Source: Kalmusia sp. IMI 367209 (lineage: Eukaryota; Ascomycota; Dothideomycetes; Pleosporales; Didymosphaeriaceae). Taken from it: a stretch of 64,000 nucleotides of DNA. The notes below the pieces were generated by a model. That model saw only the letters and a program-made list of their open reading frames with translations, searched no databases and had not been told where the DNA came from. Every line of letters starts with the position of its first letter. Position 1 is the first letter of the stretch. The stretch spans positions 2,232,001-2,296,000 of the forward strand of contig JAPEUQ010000005.1 in the NCBI GenBank assembly GCA_027946365.1, read 5' to 3'. A program made the position numbers and the translations under genes. Shown piece by piece: positions 1-12,200 of the stretch.

Positions 1-58
1 GGAGACCAACGTGCGCCAGGGACCAAACACCTTTCATGTAGATATTACGCCTTCGTAA

Positions 59-2144
59 TCATGAAGACGAAGAAGCAGAATCTTCAGTAGTAGGCGACGT
101 TGCGTGTCGGGCGACACTAAGCTCCTTGATGGCATTGTCGACTTCGGTGCTTGCCATATTCTGCCATTTGTCGCGGGTATCTTGACTGGCGAGAGCGTCT
201 GCGCCAGCTTCGCTGACTCGGTCGTACAATAGCCGTGAGACATCCCGGTTGATTTCCGTATATTCGTCTTTGTTGATATCCTTCTTGATATAGAAGGGTT
301 TGAGAACAGCTGTAACCATCCGTTGTAGCTCTGCCTTGGTAGAATAAGAGAGCGATGATGAACGACTAGGAGAGGAGTCCTTCGATCGTGGCGGGCTATT
401 CAAACCTGGTGAGCGATGGCGATGCACAGTCTTCCTGCGACCTAGACGACCATCTTCACCTGCAGGTGAATACGGCGAGTAGGTCGGAGAAAGCTGTTGG
501 TCGTGTTGTGTAGGAGAGTCGGTCCTGCTGATATTCAAAGGAGGTGGTGTTGCCATGCCGTGAGGAGTTGGGTAGACCGGTGATAGACCAGGTGATGAGT
601 TTTGCGGCGAGCACGCGCGCTCGACAATGACACGCTTAGGCTGTGGTGCTGCAATCTCGCGATCTTCAGCGAAGCGATCGACCTCAACTTCCTGGAGTAG
701 AGACTGCAAGAATCCAGATGTAGTAGAGTCGCCACCAGTGGCAGCGGGTGGCGACGCGTGTGAGGCTGCATTGTGGCGACGAGCAGCGGTTGCAGAAGAT
801 TCCGCAGTATCCACATTTAGGCGAGTACGGGGTCGCTTTAGTCTACGTTCAGGTTGAGGCTCCTGAGCAGGTTCGATATCAGCAGGCGACGAATCGGCGG
901 ACTTGCGCTTTCGTCGGCGAGTGTTGCTGTCAGCATTAGATGGAGGCTGTTGATGTTCTTCCTCGGCCACCTGCTCACGAGCCTTATCAAACGCGTTCCA
1001 AGCTCTTAATTCCTCTTGTGATTCGGGGTTCTTAGGTGTCTGAGGGGCTTCTCGATGAATGGTACGATTCGAGGGACGCACACGATGGGTCGTGATGCTG
1101 TCAGCAGCTGCGCGAAAACGAGTGCCAGCACCCATCTGTCGTGCTAATTCGAAGCGTCGCTCCCATTCCTCATTTTCTCGACGTTGAATTTCAGATCTTG
1201 TATCAGAATGGTCGTCCTCTTCAAAGGGAAACTCGATGTCAAAATGAAGACGGTCCCACACACTCTGCCAGACACCAACCCATTCATCTGGAGCGCGAGG
1301 ACGACGACGAGGTCGGCTTCGTGTACCGATATAAGCTGCTGGACCACGTGTCGTTGGGCGGTGGTTGGCCGCTCGAAGTAGAGAGGGGTTTTCCATGCAT
1401 CCCTGGCAATACCATGGACCACGTCTAGGCATGTCGTCAAGACCAGCGCAGAATACATGACACAGATTTGTGCAGCTAGAGCACTCCATGAGTTGAGATG
1501 AGTCTCCAACGTCATCACACACCATACAAGAAGTATCGGGGCTAACATCATCCTCGAGAAAGTAGTAATCATCTTCAACGACCATGGAAGGATCAACGTC
1601 GGCGACTTGTCGTTTGTCTTGGACGGAATACGAGGAAAGCACCGGTCCTATAAAGCGAATTAGCAATGATTACTACACTACGAACCCCCCCAATTAGAAT
1701 AGGAGGGATACCTTAGAACATCCTAGCGCAGAGCTGGACGACTAGTGGTTTCTCGATAACCGTAGATCCCAAGCCAATACGATCGTCCGTGGATAGGCTT
1801 GAAGCGACGGTCCTTGGGAAGAATCACATACCTCCGATCCGGGCACTGAGCTCGACTATGTTGAAGTTGGCTCGGCATATAGGGCAGCTGTTCGCACGCT
1901 CTACCCACGGTTTCAGGCAGTCGTTGTGCAGATTGTGTGCGCATGGCAGAAGATGCGCGACCAAATCTTCATCCTTGGGGGTAGGTTCGGAAGGCGTCGA
2001 GGCAATTTGTTGGGGTTTGCTAGCATGACGTTCGTTATCAGCGCCATCAGCGGCTTCGTCCGCTAGCAAAGCGTCGGTAGCGGGTGCCTGGCCTTCGTCG
2101 TGGGGGACGAGGTCGCCGAGGCAGACTATACAAGTCTCGGCCAT
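59..2144 (-). CDS. RING-PHD finger protein with C-terminal Pol II-CTD-binding-like region (Asr1/PHRF1 type)
   Basis: Probable nuclear E3 ubiquitin ligase of the Asr1/PHRF1 family, which binds phosphorylated RNA polymerase II CTD. Two exons, 2144-1832 and 1647-59, joined by a GTATGT...TATAG intron of 184 nt, give 633 aa. The join reads through as IGG-PVLSSYSVQDK. A RING-H2 lies at residues 5-90 (CIVC, CAHNLHNDC, CPIC), with an acidic insert between the first two Cys pairs. A PHD finger follows at 145-188 (CMVCDD...WYCQGC). The middle is Ser/Arg/Pro-rich with basic KR patches. The tail at about 538-617 contains LKPFYIKKDINKDEYTEI, which resembles the PHRF1 C-terminal CTD-binding segment. The RING-PHD order and this tail support the family; substrate and phenotype are inference. 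Confidence 0.85.
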
Positions 2145-3964
2145 TGGGGCGGTAAGGTGTGATTGACTTGCAAGTAAAGAGACCGGTGGAGTTCATAAGT
2201 CGAGGATGAACAAGCGACGGGCGGGGCTCAGGCGCTTTTGAAGTACTGCCGCCAAGGCGCTAAGCAGGGACCACGCACCCCAACTGGATGCTATGCTGCT
2301 CCCGAGTACGCCAGCAGCTCGAGTTGGGGCCTAGGGCGGCAGCGCTGAGTCGACGCAGGTGACGAGTGTCAGGTCGCCTTCCAGACGTCCTCATTGCCTG
2401 TTTCGCAGGCGCGATAGGGAAGTATGGCAAATGTACCTTTGTCTTGCGACGCATGGAGTCCAGTTTCCGGAGTTTACCTATCCACGTGTCACCTAGACCA
2501 CCTTGCTAAGCAACCATATGACTTATTTAGGTCACCAAGTTGTCGCTTGGAATGCAATTTTGTTTCAGGCTCTCTCGTTACCAGTGTTACTGTTGCCGAC
2601 ACGCTGGCTCAGAGAACGCCGTTTGTAGGCCTCTTTGAGAATTGCCGCTTCGATCTTGGAAACTACCATAATGGGTGCGCCGCGCAATCGCTAGTCTCGT
2701 GTTTTTAGGAAGCGGGGAACCGCTCAATAGGCATATCGCAAGGACAACCAACGTGATGAGCCGTACTCTCCTGGGGAATTGCTCCCATGTCACCAGGCTC
2801 CAGTAACAAGATTGCTCTCTTACCCGGTCGGCAACTGCAAGCGAACCCAAAGAAGTCGCGGAACCGCGGCCAAGTGTGTGTATTAATACAAGATAGTGGT
2901 AGCTTGTTTTCTTTTGGCATCTATCCAGGGAGGTCTCTCGCGCAGCGAGCGAGGCTGCCTGGCTGGCTTCCTAGGCCAGGAGGATCTCTAAACAAGCTGT
3001 GCGCGCATTGAAGCTTATCCGAATATTTTCTTTTCTATCACTTTGATCTTTGCATTCGAGAGAGCGGATCTGCAGGGAGGCTAATCCGAATAAAACTCAA
3101 GCCATGCTTTCGGCAAATACATTATTATGGTTTCTAGAAAGCGGAGTCGCTGGAGCGGTATAGCCGCCTGGTATGGAAACGGAAGTGAATAGCGAGGATG
3201 GCTCTTCGGTACTCGACTCTATACGCAGATGCCAGCACGATGCAGCGCGGCTCGATAAGCGCCGGAGGGCATTCTATCGCTCGGGGGGTAGCCTGCGCTT
3301 GCAACGGCTGCGAGTGTTTCATCTCCTGGTCGAGATATCGCACGAGGGGTGTCTAGCTACCCTACAAGTCTACTAGCGTCAGTGACGATGTTCTAGGGAA
3401 GCCATAACATGGCTGGCTATTGATCTCTCAACGCCCGCTCTTGTGTTACACTCCTTCGTCGAGGTCGACATTAGTGGGCCTCTAGTGAGCGATAGCGGAC
3501 CGCTATTTGCAATGGAAACGTTGTGGTTCCAAGATGTAGGGGTACAAGAGGTCGTGAGGGCGGTGTGAAGAGTGAGAGTTGTTGTGCCTACGAGCCCCTG
3601 CCCTTGCCGACTTCAAGTGTGCCGAGCGCTAAGTCCGCCTAGCCGAAAAAGGCAAAGACTCGAGGAATTCTCACCACACTTGATGCCATTCCTTACACAA
3701 CTCTAGCCTGGAATAGATATACTCTCCTCCAGTAGTAAATTGCTTAGGCATACTGCAGTGTGACTATCACGATAGCTTGTTGCGCGTTTTTCGGAGTTGG
3801 AGCAATAGTTGCTCCGTTACACGAGATTTTGTGTTCGGCGTGACCGTAGCTGCCTCGGCATGACGTTCTGTCGAAAAGCGCGCCTGTAGCTGCTTTAAAT
3901 GATCGTTGATGAAACACCTTGGTTAATTCCTGATAACTGCACGAACCGTCTTCACCTTAACATC
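2145..3964. other. Intergenic region with a palindrome-rich patch
   Basis: No convincing gene is seen; all open frames are under 100 codons and do not look protein-like. It holds the upstream regions of the two divergent flanking genes. At 2937-2949 there is a 5-bp stem with a GCA loop, and at 2958-2980 CCTGGC pairs with GCCAGG. These could be the core of a small degenerate element, but no clear terminal repeats or target duplication were found. Confidence 0.5.
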
Positions 3965-5395
3965 ATGGCTCAATCGCGTCAATACGAGCTTATCCTATTA
4001 GGGGCCACAGGTTACACGGGCAAGCTCACAGCAGAATGGATCAGTCAACATCTCCCCACCGACTTGAAGTGGGCTATAGCAGGTCGAAATGCAAACAAAT
4101 TACAAAAGGTTGTCGATGAACTTAAGACCTTGAGCCCGGACCGCAAGCAGCCAGGTGAACCTCCCTTTTACCATCCCTTGAGTAGCAGTAAGACAGTGGT
4201 CATATGCATTGCCCTGCGAGCTACATCCTGCAACATTGTCTGGCTTATAGATGGCTTATACTTATTGCCTTTATCATTGTCTTTCTAACACGTTGTAGAT
4301 ATCGAGACATGCGAACTGGAAGAAGACCAACTTACTACTCTCACACTCAAAACCCGCCTCATCATCACGACCGTAGGACCCTTCATGTTTTACGGTGAAC
4401 CCGTCCTTGCTGCATGCGCAAAGAACGGTACCCATTACCTCGATTGCACTGGCGAGGTACCTTGGATCCACTCTATGGTTCCGAAATATCATACTCAAGC
4501 CCAAGCCACCGGCGCCATTATCATCCCTGAATGCGGTCTTGATTCTGTCCCTGCCGATATCCTAGCCTACGCGCTCACATCGCACGTACGCAAAACTTTC
4601 AATGCCGGGACTGCAAATCTAGTCATGAGCATGATGGCTGCGAAGGCCGGGGTTAGTGGGGGAACAGCGGAGACGATCATGCAATTGTTCGGGCACTATG
4701 GCGCAATCAAGCTAGGCGAGGCGCTGAAGCCATGGTCCTTGTCACCTGTGAAGCCTACAAGGCCCGCGAAAAGTCTAAAGAGTAGTTACTTCCATCGCCT
4801 GTTCGGCCTGGTCAACATCCCCGAGCTTGGCGGAATCCAAACGACATGGCTCATGGCTAGTGTTGACAGATGCATCACACATCGCTCATGGGGTCTCTAC
4901 GAGTCAAGTGCAAAGTCGACTTCCACACCTGAACTTTCCTACGGGCCGCGCTTCAATTTCAATGAGTATATGCGCGCTAAGTCTCTTTTCTTCGGCATAG
5001 CTGTAAACATGGGCTTCGCGCTTTTTGGCCTGCTCTTCGCCTTCCCGCCTTCCCGTTGGATCCTCACTCCTCCTATCAAGCGTTTTCTCTTGCCGAGGCA
5101 AGGCGAGGGTCCTTCGCGCGAAAGCATGAAGGAAGACTTCATGAGCTATAAGGCGATTGCAATCGCGGATACGGAAAAGCAAGAGAAGGTCCTTGCAAAC
5201 CTACACATTCCTCATGGCGCTTACATAACGACGGCACAGACACTAAGTGCTGCTGCGTTGGTCATCCTACGGGGCAGGCTAGCAGAGACGGAAGCTGGGA
5301 GGTTGGGTGGAGGGATTCTTACTCCAGCGACATTGGGACAACCCTTGCTTGAGAAACTAGATGAGTTCGGCATGAAGATTGAGATTGGTGTTTGA
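3965..5395 (+). CDS. Saccharopine dehydrogenase-like / trans-acting enoyl reductase family oxidoreductase
   Basis: Two exons, 3965-4154 and 4299-5395, give 428 aa, the usual length for this family. The 144-nt intron has donor GTGAAC, branch CTAAC and acceptor TTGTAG; the join reads KQP-DIETCELEED. An N-terminal Rossmann motif GATGYTG at residues 13-19 binds the nucleotide. It is followed by AGRN, TTVGPF and YGEPVLAACAKNGTHYLD, all typical of eukaryotic saccharopine-dehydrogenase-like (SCCPDH) proteins. A hydrophobic helix around residues 291-318 suggests membrane or lipid-droplet association, as in SCCPDH relatives. The ATG at 3965 is preferred over the one at 3899 because the conserved N-terminus MAQSRQYELILLGATG begins there. 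The substrate is unknown; true lysine-pathway saccharopine reductase is a different branch. Confidence 0.88.
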
Positions 5396-7950
5396 GGATG
5401 GCTTTATCGCTTAATGGAGGTGTTAAGGCGTCAAAACATAGTGCGGCAGAAGGTTGATTCAATCGATCACAAAATTTCGGGAATCTTTGGTCACTTTGAA
5501 AGGTCGATACGAATATCAAGATGAATATGACTTCGTAAAGCGACTCTAGAGACATCAACAAGTATGCGTCACGTTATACATAATGTGAATAAAGCCATGC
5601 GAATAGGAAGACTTGAGGCCTACGAGTAGAGCCGCCATACACATAGATGCATTTCCTTAGCTCATTTGTTCGATTTCCTTGTCTTTATCTTCACCTCCGT
5701 CTTCATTATATACCTCCCTGTTTGAGCGCCAGGCCAATTACGTTAATGTCAAGAACGGAACTCATACTGCTACCGTGAAGTCGATAAGCTAGAGAGAGGC
5801 TATTCCTCTGCAATGAGCTGTCCTAATCTACTCAGGCATATCACCAAAGCCATTCGAAATTAGAGAACCCTGTATTCTAGTACCATACATTGAGACGATA
5901 TCACACAACAATATCTCGAATTCCGCTCAGACAGTATACTTCAACATCCACACGGTGCTTAGTGAAGAATGACCAAATCCTACTTCTCATCCCATGATTA
6001 CCCATCATACTCATTATAGAAAGTCGACCAATTCGCTAAATTAGACAGCTTGAGCTCGAAAGAATAACAAATGAAAACCTACCGATCACATCCATGAGTC
6101 TGCTTACTGCACCTAGATGTTATTTCTCACCGATATACAGTAGTTACCTATCGTTGTCGGATCTGCAAGCAACAGATTCGTACAGCCTTTGGTCTAAGTA
6201 TTGAAGACATAGGGGCCGTTCATTCTTTGGGACTTAATTCGGTAAATTGCGCTTGGAACTTATTAATTATGTTTCATCCAAAAAGGCTTTGAAAGAAACG
6301 AAGTCGTTGGCATCCCGCGCATAGTTATAATGAGGCTCATTCTCACGTACGCAGCTATGCTAGACAATGGTCTAGGTGATGGTTTAGGCGATGAAGCGAA
6401 GTGAGATATCGGTTTTGAGGTTTAAAGGTAGAAGAAATCGGGTGTCAACATCGCTGTGTAGAGTGAAGTCTACCGTGAATAAACTTGGGCAAAATTGAAA
6501 AAGTATATTGTATTCTTGATGGGTCTCATTGAGTAGATATTCCTTGTCACAAATTTCTGGCAAGATGCACGTAGGACTCTTTTAGAGTGGTTCTGATGAC
6601 GACGTAGCAAAAGGTATTTGTCTGTAATCGCTAGTGTCGTCAATACGCTTAAACAAGTGAAATGCTGTATGGGTGCGTCCAATCGATTTCATTTACTGAA
6701 CCCGTAGTGAATATGACTGCACGACTCCTTGTTTGTAGCACAGCAAATGTATGTTCTGATGCTTGCTACAACATAGAACCATAAATATAATCATCGACTA
6801 ATCTGCTGACATTACGTGCAGGTAGGTAGTCACACTCTGTGTTGATTTAAGAGGCGTGGGCTATGTATAGGAAGACTCGTATTATTTCACATACGTCAAT
6901 CAATTCATCAACCGATGGCAGTGAAGGCGATGATTGATGCAGAAACATATTCTTGAACTATTGAATGGGCTTGGTGGATCGAATGGGCTAGGAGGGGTTT
7001 GGTGTTGAAGAAGCTTCTGGTGCTCCCTATGGGAGATCATCCATGTCATGTTATGTGTTCTTGGCTTTTGATATGTATGGTATTCTTGATAGGAAAGACA
7101 AGATGTTTTTGAGAGATTGACTAATCATCAACACATATATAGGCCATGTCGTCGCAGCATATCCACTTGGTCCCCGTATGACGTCGTCAGGGAAGCGTCG
7201 GCCAAGAAGGCCTATGGCCGGCTACCATACAAGGGCTAGTTGAATGCAATGAACAGCAGCTAGACATGTCGGATTGAAGGTCTGGTGGTTAGACCAGCAA
7301 CTATTGGTGTTGTGGCGGCGGTGTGCTGTCTGGCGGGCCCAATGCAGACGCCAAGTGATATTGCGTCAACGCAGGCAGGAACGCCTCACTCGGAGTCGCA
7401 GGTGGCCACTTCCAAGTCTGGCCGCACGCTCTCATCGGACAGCCTCTATCCGCGACACGGCCCCCGCAACCCTTCTCCAGCGAATTTAATCACCTTAGCG
7501 TCCGTATGCGGCTCGGCAGGCTTGCACGCAACGTCGGTGCTTATCGATTACCCAGTGTCTATTTCCATCCGGCTAGCCTAGCGCAGCGCCAGCGCCTACG
7601 CATCCTCCGACTCCAGGCCTGCCAGACGCGACACCACCCACCCACGGACTGGTGATCCCGCCCACCTCGAACATCTCGACGACGCCAGCGCCTCCATCGC
7701 GCTCTGCCTGCACGAAGCGCTGTCCTGCTGCAGTGCCCTCTGTTCGCGCGCGCGCGCCTGTTGCGACGCCCCAGCCTCCTAATCGTCATCCTCCGCGCGA
7801 CGCTTCACTCCCACCCGCCGCTTTTCATCGCATCTCGCTGCACCCCGAACACGCCCTGCTTGTCTGCGCCGACGCTCGCGACCCGCGACCTCGCTCTGGG
7901 GGGTGTGTCACCCCGTCCGGAGAGGTAGCAGGTTCCCGCTGCTACCTACT
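5396..7950. other. Long intergenic region
   Basis: About 2.5 kb without a supportable gene. The left two thirds are relatively AT-rich; from about 7270 the sequence becomes GC-rich and leads into the promoter and 5' UTR of the PPP4R3 gene. No repeat or RNA gene was recognised. Small open frames on both strands lack recognisable protein character. Confidence 0.5.
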
Positions 7951-10856
7951 ATGGCCTTGGTAGCGCCACCCTCCAACGATCGCAAGCGCGTAAAGGTCTA
8001 TGAGCTCAAGAACAATGACTGGTTTGATCGCGGGACCGGATTCTGCAGGGGTGTCTACGTAAATGTATGTTGTCGCTGGTGTTGCTGTCCTCGGCAAATT
8101 CTGCGCTGTCGCGATGCCCTCCGCTTGCCGGCGCCTGGGCGGGCCTAAGCTAACTTGTGCTACTGCAGGACGAAGCGAAGATCCTCGTCGCCTCCGAAGA
8201 CGACCCATCGCGCCAGCTCCTCGAAACGCGAATTTCCAAAGATGACGGCTACCAGAAGCAGCAAGGTAGGACTCTTCGCCTACGCGACGGGGTTGGGGTG
8301 CGGGCTGACAGGCAACAGACACACTCATTGTGTGGACGGAGCAGAATGGAACCGACATGGCCCTCAGTTTCCAAGAGCCAGAGGGTTGCGGCAGCATCTG
8401 GTATGTGGCGCGCGTCGCAAATCTGACAACACGCGCTAAGACATGACAGGGATTTCGTCAATGACATGCAGTCGCGTTTGCAGGAGAAGGCGACGCAAGG
8501 TATGTGTACGCGCAGTCACAATCAACACATGTGCTAACTCCGTCTTAAGACGATGGCCTGTCCGACGATATCGGCGAACACATCAATCCGATCATGCTCC
8601 CAAATCCTGACCTGGGCAACCTCCACGAAATAGAAAATCATATGCGCGCAGCGAACAGCACACCAGGCGGCCGTGAGGCTCTTGCCAAATTCGTGCTCTC
8701 CCACCACTACGTACCGAAGCTCATCCCGTTGGTAGAAATGGCAGAAGACCTGGAAAGTGTGTCAGATCTGCACCGACTGTGCAGTATCATGAAGATGCTC
8801 ATACTGCTCAATGACACCTCTATCATCGAATACGTGGTGACTGATGAAGTGGTACTAGGAGTCGTTGGCGCGTTAGAGTACGACCCCGATTTTCCTCTCC
8901 ACAAGGCAAACCACCGGCAATACCTTTCCGATGAGTCAAAGTTCAAAGAAGTTGTCAAGATCGAGGACCAGAACATAAAGAGGAAGATCCATTACACGTA
9001 CCGTTTACAATACCTCAAAGACGTTGTTCTAGCGCGCATTCTCGACGATCCTACTTTCTCCGTACTCAACTCTCTCATATTCTTCCACCAGGTCGACATT
9101 GTGCAGCATTTGCAGGCGAACGGGCCGTTTCTTCAAGAGCTATTTGGCATTTTTGGTTCAGCGGAGCAGAATTCACAGCGTAAGAAGGATGCTGTGCTAT
9201 TCATACAGCAGTGCACATCGATTGCAAAGAGCCTACAGGCGCAAAGTCGGGCGCAACTCTAGCAAAACTTCATCAGCAACGGCTTGTTAGACGTCATACA
9301 ATACGCGCTCAAGCACCAGGATGCGTCAGTACGCGTAGCCGGCACCGACATTCTTGTATCACTCATCGACCACGACGCATTGATGGTGCGGAGTTACATC
9401 TTCAAAGCGATCCAGGAAAAGTCAAAGCCTCTGACCGACACACTTATCGAGCTTTTACTGATTGAGGTTGATCTTGGTGTTAAGTCACAGATGGCCGATG
9501 CTATCAAGATCCTGCTCGATCCCAATGCGAATTCTGCATCATTAGAAGCGCTAGGCCGATCGAACAGTGATTTTCTGGCCAAGGTTAGGGGCCAACTCCC
9601 ACCTATGCCCCAGACAGATACATTCATCCAGAACTTCTACGATGAGTCTGCAAGGAAGCTTTTCCAGCCGCTCAAGGACCTCGATGGCCGGGAAACAAGT
9701 AAGTGCATCGTATGCGATTTTCAAACCCAACTAAACGACTGCAGTGGACGATCTCTCGATACAACAAGTCTCGCTATATGTTCACCTCGTCGAGGTTTTG
9801 TGCTTCTTCATCCGACAGCATTCTTTCCGAAGTAAATACTTCATACTTTCTGAAGGTCTTGCAGCGCGAGTAGCACAGCTGATGGAGTGCCCCGAAAAGC
9901 ATCTTAAGCTGAGTATGTCCTATCCCCGCCCTTGTGAAAGCCCGACCTGATTGTAATCAGCTGCTCTCAAATACTTCCGCTCCTGCATCGGCCTACATGA
10001 CGAAACGCACAATCGACAGATCATCCAACACCAACTGTTCGAACCGATACTGAAGATACTTTTTGATAACATTGCAAGAGACAATCTTCTCAACTCTGCC
10101 TGTCTGGAACTTTTCGAATTCATCAAACGCGAAAATATCAAAGTGCTCGTTCAACATCTCGTGGAAACGTATCGAGAGAAACTACAAACGATCACCTACG
10201 TGGATACATTTCAGAACCTTATACTCCGATACGACCAGATGCACGAACCAGTTACGACGCAAGAGCTCGAAGCTTCCTTCACTAGTGTTGACAGTGATAC
10301 CCCAGCGCGACAGCAGTTGGGCATGGTGAACGGCGGAAAGTGGGGAATAGGCCTGAAAGAGGCTGATCCGGAAGAAGATGCCTATTTCAACGGCTCCGAT
10401 GAAGAAGAAGAAGGGCTACATAATACAGCGAAGCCTGTCAACGGCGCATCACCCGTACGTCCTTTGGTCAATTATCCTGATGACGACGGCGAGGAAGACG
10501 ATATTGATGAACTCACAACGGCTGCCCCGTCTGTAATCACTCAAGGCATGCCGAAAACCATACAGACGCAGGAATCACAGAGCCCATCGAAGTCAAGCAC
10601 TGGATCGCCTCCTGAACGGATATCAGAGAAGCGCAGAAGAGAGGATGACGAAGACGATGAACTGCTTCTCAGCATATCCTCGAGCGGTACGAAGCGTCGC
10701 GCATCTCTTAATAGTAATTCCAGCGCAGGCAGTCTCAGGAGCTTGCGCCGGAAGAGCCCCAATATCAATTCCGTCAAAGATGGCGGAGGCGGGCCAAAGA
10801 AGATATCGCTCTCGATCCCACTCAAATCGGGTGGCGAAGGAGGCGAAGGTGAATAA
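7951..10856 (+). CDS. PSY2: Protein phosphatase 4 regulatory subunit 3 (Psy2/SMEK), interrupted by an in-frame TAG
   Basis: Seven exons: 7951-8064, 8169-8265, 8319-8400, 8450-8499, 8550-9698, 9745-9912 and 9961-10856. All introns are GT-AG, 46-104 nt, with consistent phases, giving 851 codons. The N-terminal PH/EVH1-like domain ([20 protein letters not shown]) binds Pph3 targets. The SMK-1 domain follows ([17 protein letters not shown] through [15 protein letters not shown]), then ARM-like repeats, an acidic region and a basic tail with KRRRED and KRR. The protein is the substrate-targeting subunit of PP4, acting in DNA-damage recovery. TAG at 9260-9262 falls inside conserved sequence, [19 protein letters not shown], and the same frame continues for nearly 1.5 kb of clearly homologous protein. 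No normal-sized intron removes it without losing conserved residues. It is either a real nonsense allele, an assembly error or a readthrough site. Confidence 0.85.
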
Positions 10857-11429
10857 AGGATTCGATGGGTGTCAATACGCCAGAACACTTCACATTTCTG
10901 CTGCTAGCTTTTCACGAGATACCCCTGGAACGGGAATGAGTTGTATGACTGGGAACTTTTTGGGTGAGACTGCGGCATGGACGGTGTCATTATGGCGTTT
11001 TGTAGGCGGATTGCATGAAGATGATGGATTGTTGGATCTCTGCGTTCGGTCTGGATTTGGACCGTGTATCATATTATAGCCCGCAAGGGCAGCTTTTGAG
11101 TTTATATGCCAGTTGAGCGGGAAGAGGACGTTTGGAAGGAGGATTGGGCTTCCGGTAGTTGAATGATCTCTATCTGGGCCTCGGAAAACTGCCAGACTGC
11201 GATATTCTTACTTAAGCATTACTTCTTTTCAACTCAGCTCTACCTGCCAATTGCTCCATGTGATGTAGTGACAGGTCACGTTCACACGCGTCTCCTCTTA
11301 GCGCGTTTTCTACCCCGCTGTCAAAGCTCTGCTGTGCTGTCAAAGCTTTGGTCTGGTCTTGCAGCACACACGCACTTGCGCTCGCACCCTGCATACGTCA
11401 ATCTCTCCACATTGCACCCTCTAAAAGCA
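10857..11429. other. Intergenic region between PPP4R3 and DHFR genes
   Basis: Contains the 3' UTR of the PP4 subunit gene and the promoter/5' UTR of the dihydrofolate reductase gene. The reading frame of the latter is open back to 11163, but the extension is not like DHFR and is treated as leader. No other feature seen. Confidence 0.5.
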
Positions 11430-12200
11430 ATGTCCAATACCAATCCCCCCGAAACAAATACGCCCCTCGCCCCGCCTGCGTCCTCGACAATGCCCGCGCC
11501 GACCTCCGCCTCGCCTGCTCTCTCGCTCACCCTTATCCTCGCTGCTACGCCCTCCCTCGGCATCGGCAAAGCGGGTACGCTGCCCTGGCCGCAGCTCAGG
11601 AAGGAAATGGGATACTTCAAGCGCGTGACGATGCGTGTGTCTGAGCGTAGCGGTGGGATCCAGGGAGCGAGAAGGAAGGTCAATGCGGTTGTTATGGGGA
11701 GGAAAACGTGGGATAGTATTCCCGAGCGGTTTCGGCCGCTGGAAGGGAGGGTGAACGTTGTTATTACGCGGAAGCCGGAGGGCTTCGCTACGAGTAAGAA
11801 AGAAGAGGGTGGGAACGCAAATGAGGGGTTTGAAGGGCCGCTTGCTGTGGGGAGTGTAACGGAGGCGTTGGAGAGGTTGCAGTCGTTCAATGCCACATCC
11901 GACGTCAACTCTAGTGCTGCCTCGGGGACAGAAATCGATCGCGTGTTTGTCATTGGCGGCGCGACGATTTACGACGCAGCGCTCAAGTTACCGCAGACGG
12001 ACCGTGTGTTGCTCACGAAGATAGACAATGAGTTTGAGTGTGATACCTTTTTCTCGGTGGATTTGGATAGCAACGAGGGGTGGGCGAGGAGTGGGCAGGA
12101 GGCAATAGAAGAGTTTACGGGGGAGAAGATTGGGGCTATGGAGGAGAAAGGTGTGAAGTTTGAGTTTGGGATGTATGAGAGAGTGAGGAGTGGGAGGTGA
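11430..12200 (+). CDS. DFR1: Dihydrofolate reductase
   Basis: Reduces dihydrofolate to tetrahydrofolate with NADPH, needed for thymidylate and purine synthesis. Intronless, 256 aa from the ATG at 11430. Family motifs appear in order: LILAATPSLGIGKAGTLPWP (substrate/NADPH site), LRKEMGYFKRVTM, VVMGRKTWDSIPERFRPLEG, NVVITRKPEGF, VFVIGGATIYDAAL and LLTKIDNEFECDTFF. The segment between the VVITR and VIGG motifs carries a Gly/Glu-rich insertion, common in fungal DHFRs. The frame stays open upstream to 11163, so a longer N-terminus is formally possible. A Pro/Thr-rich stretch of about 30 residues precedes the fold, and the ATG at 11490 is an alternative start. Confidence 0.93.
   Translation: MSNTNPPETNTPLAPPASSTMPAPTSASPALSLTLILAATPSLGIGKAGTLPWPQLRKEMGYFKRVTMRVSERSGGIQGARRKVNAVVMGRKTWDSIPERFRPLEGRVNVVITRKPEGFATSKKEEGGNANEGFEGPLAVGSVTEALERLQSFNATSDVNSSAASGTEIDRVFVIGGATIYDAALKLPQTDRVLLTKIDNEFECDTFFSVDLDSNEGWARSGQEAIEEFTGEKIGAMEEKGVKFEFGMYERVRSGR

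Noticed and set aside
11163..11429. N-terminal extension of DHFR
   Set aside because: Open frame but not DHFR-like; the ATG at 11430 already leaves a 30-residue leader before the fold.
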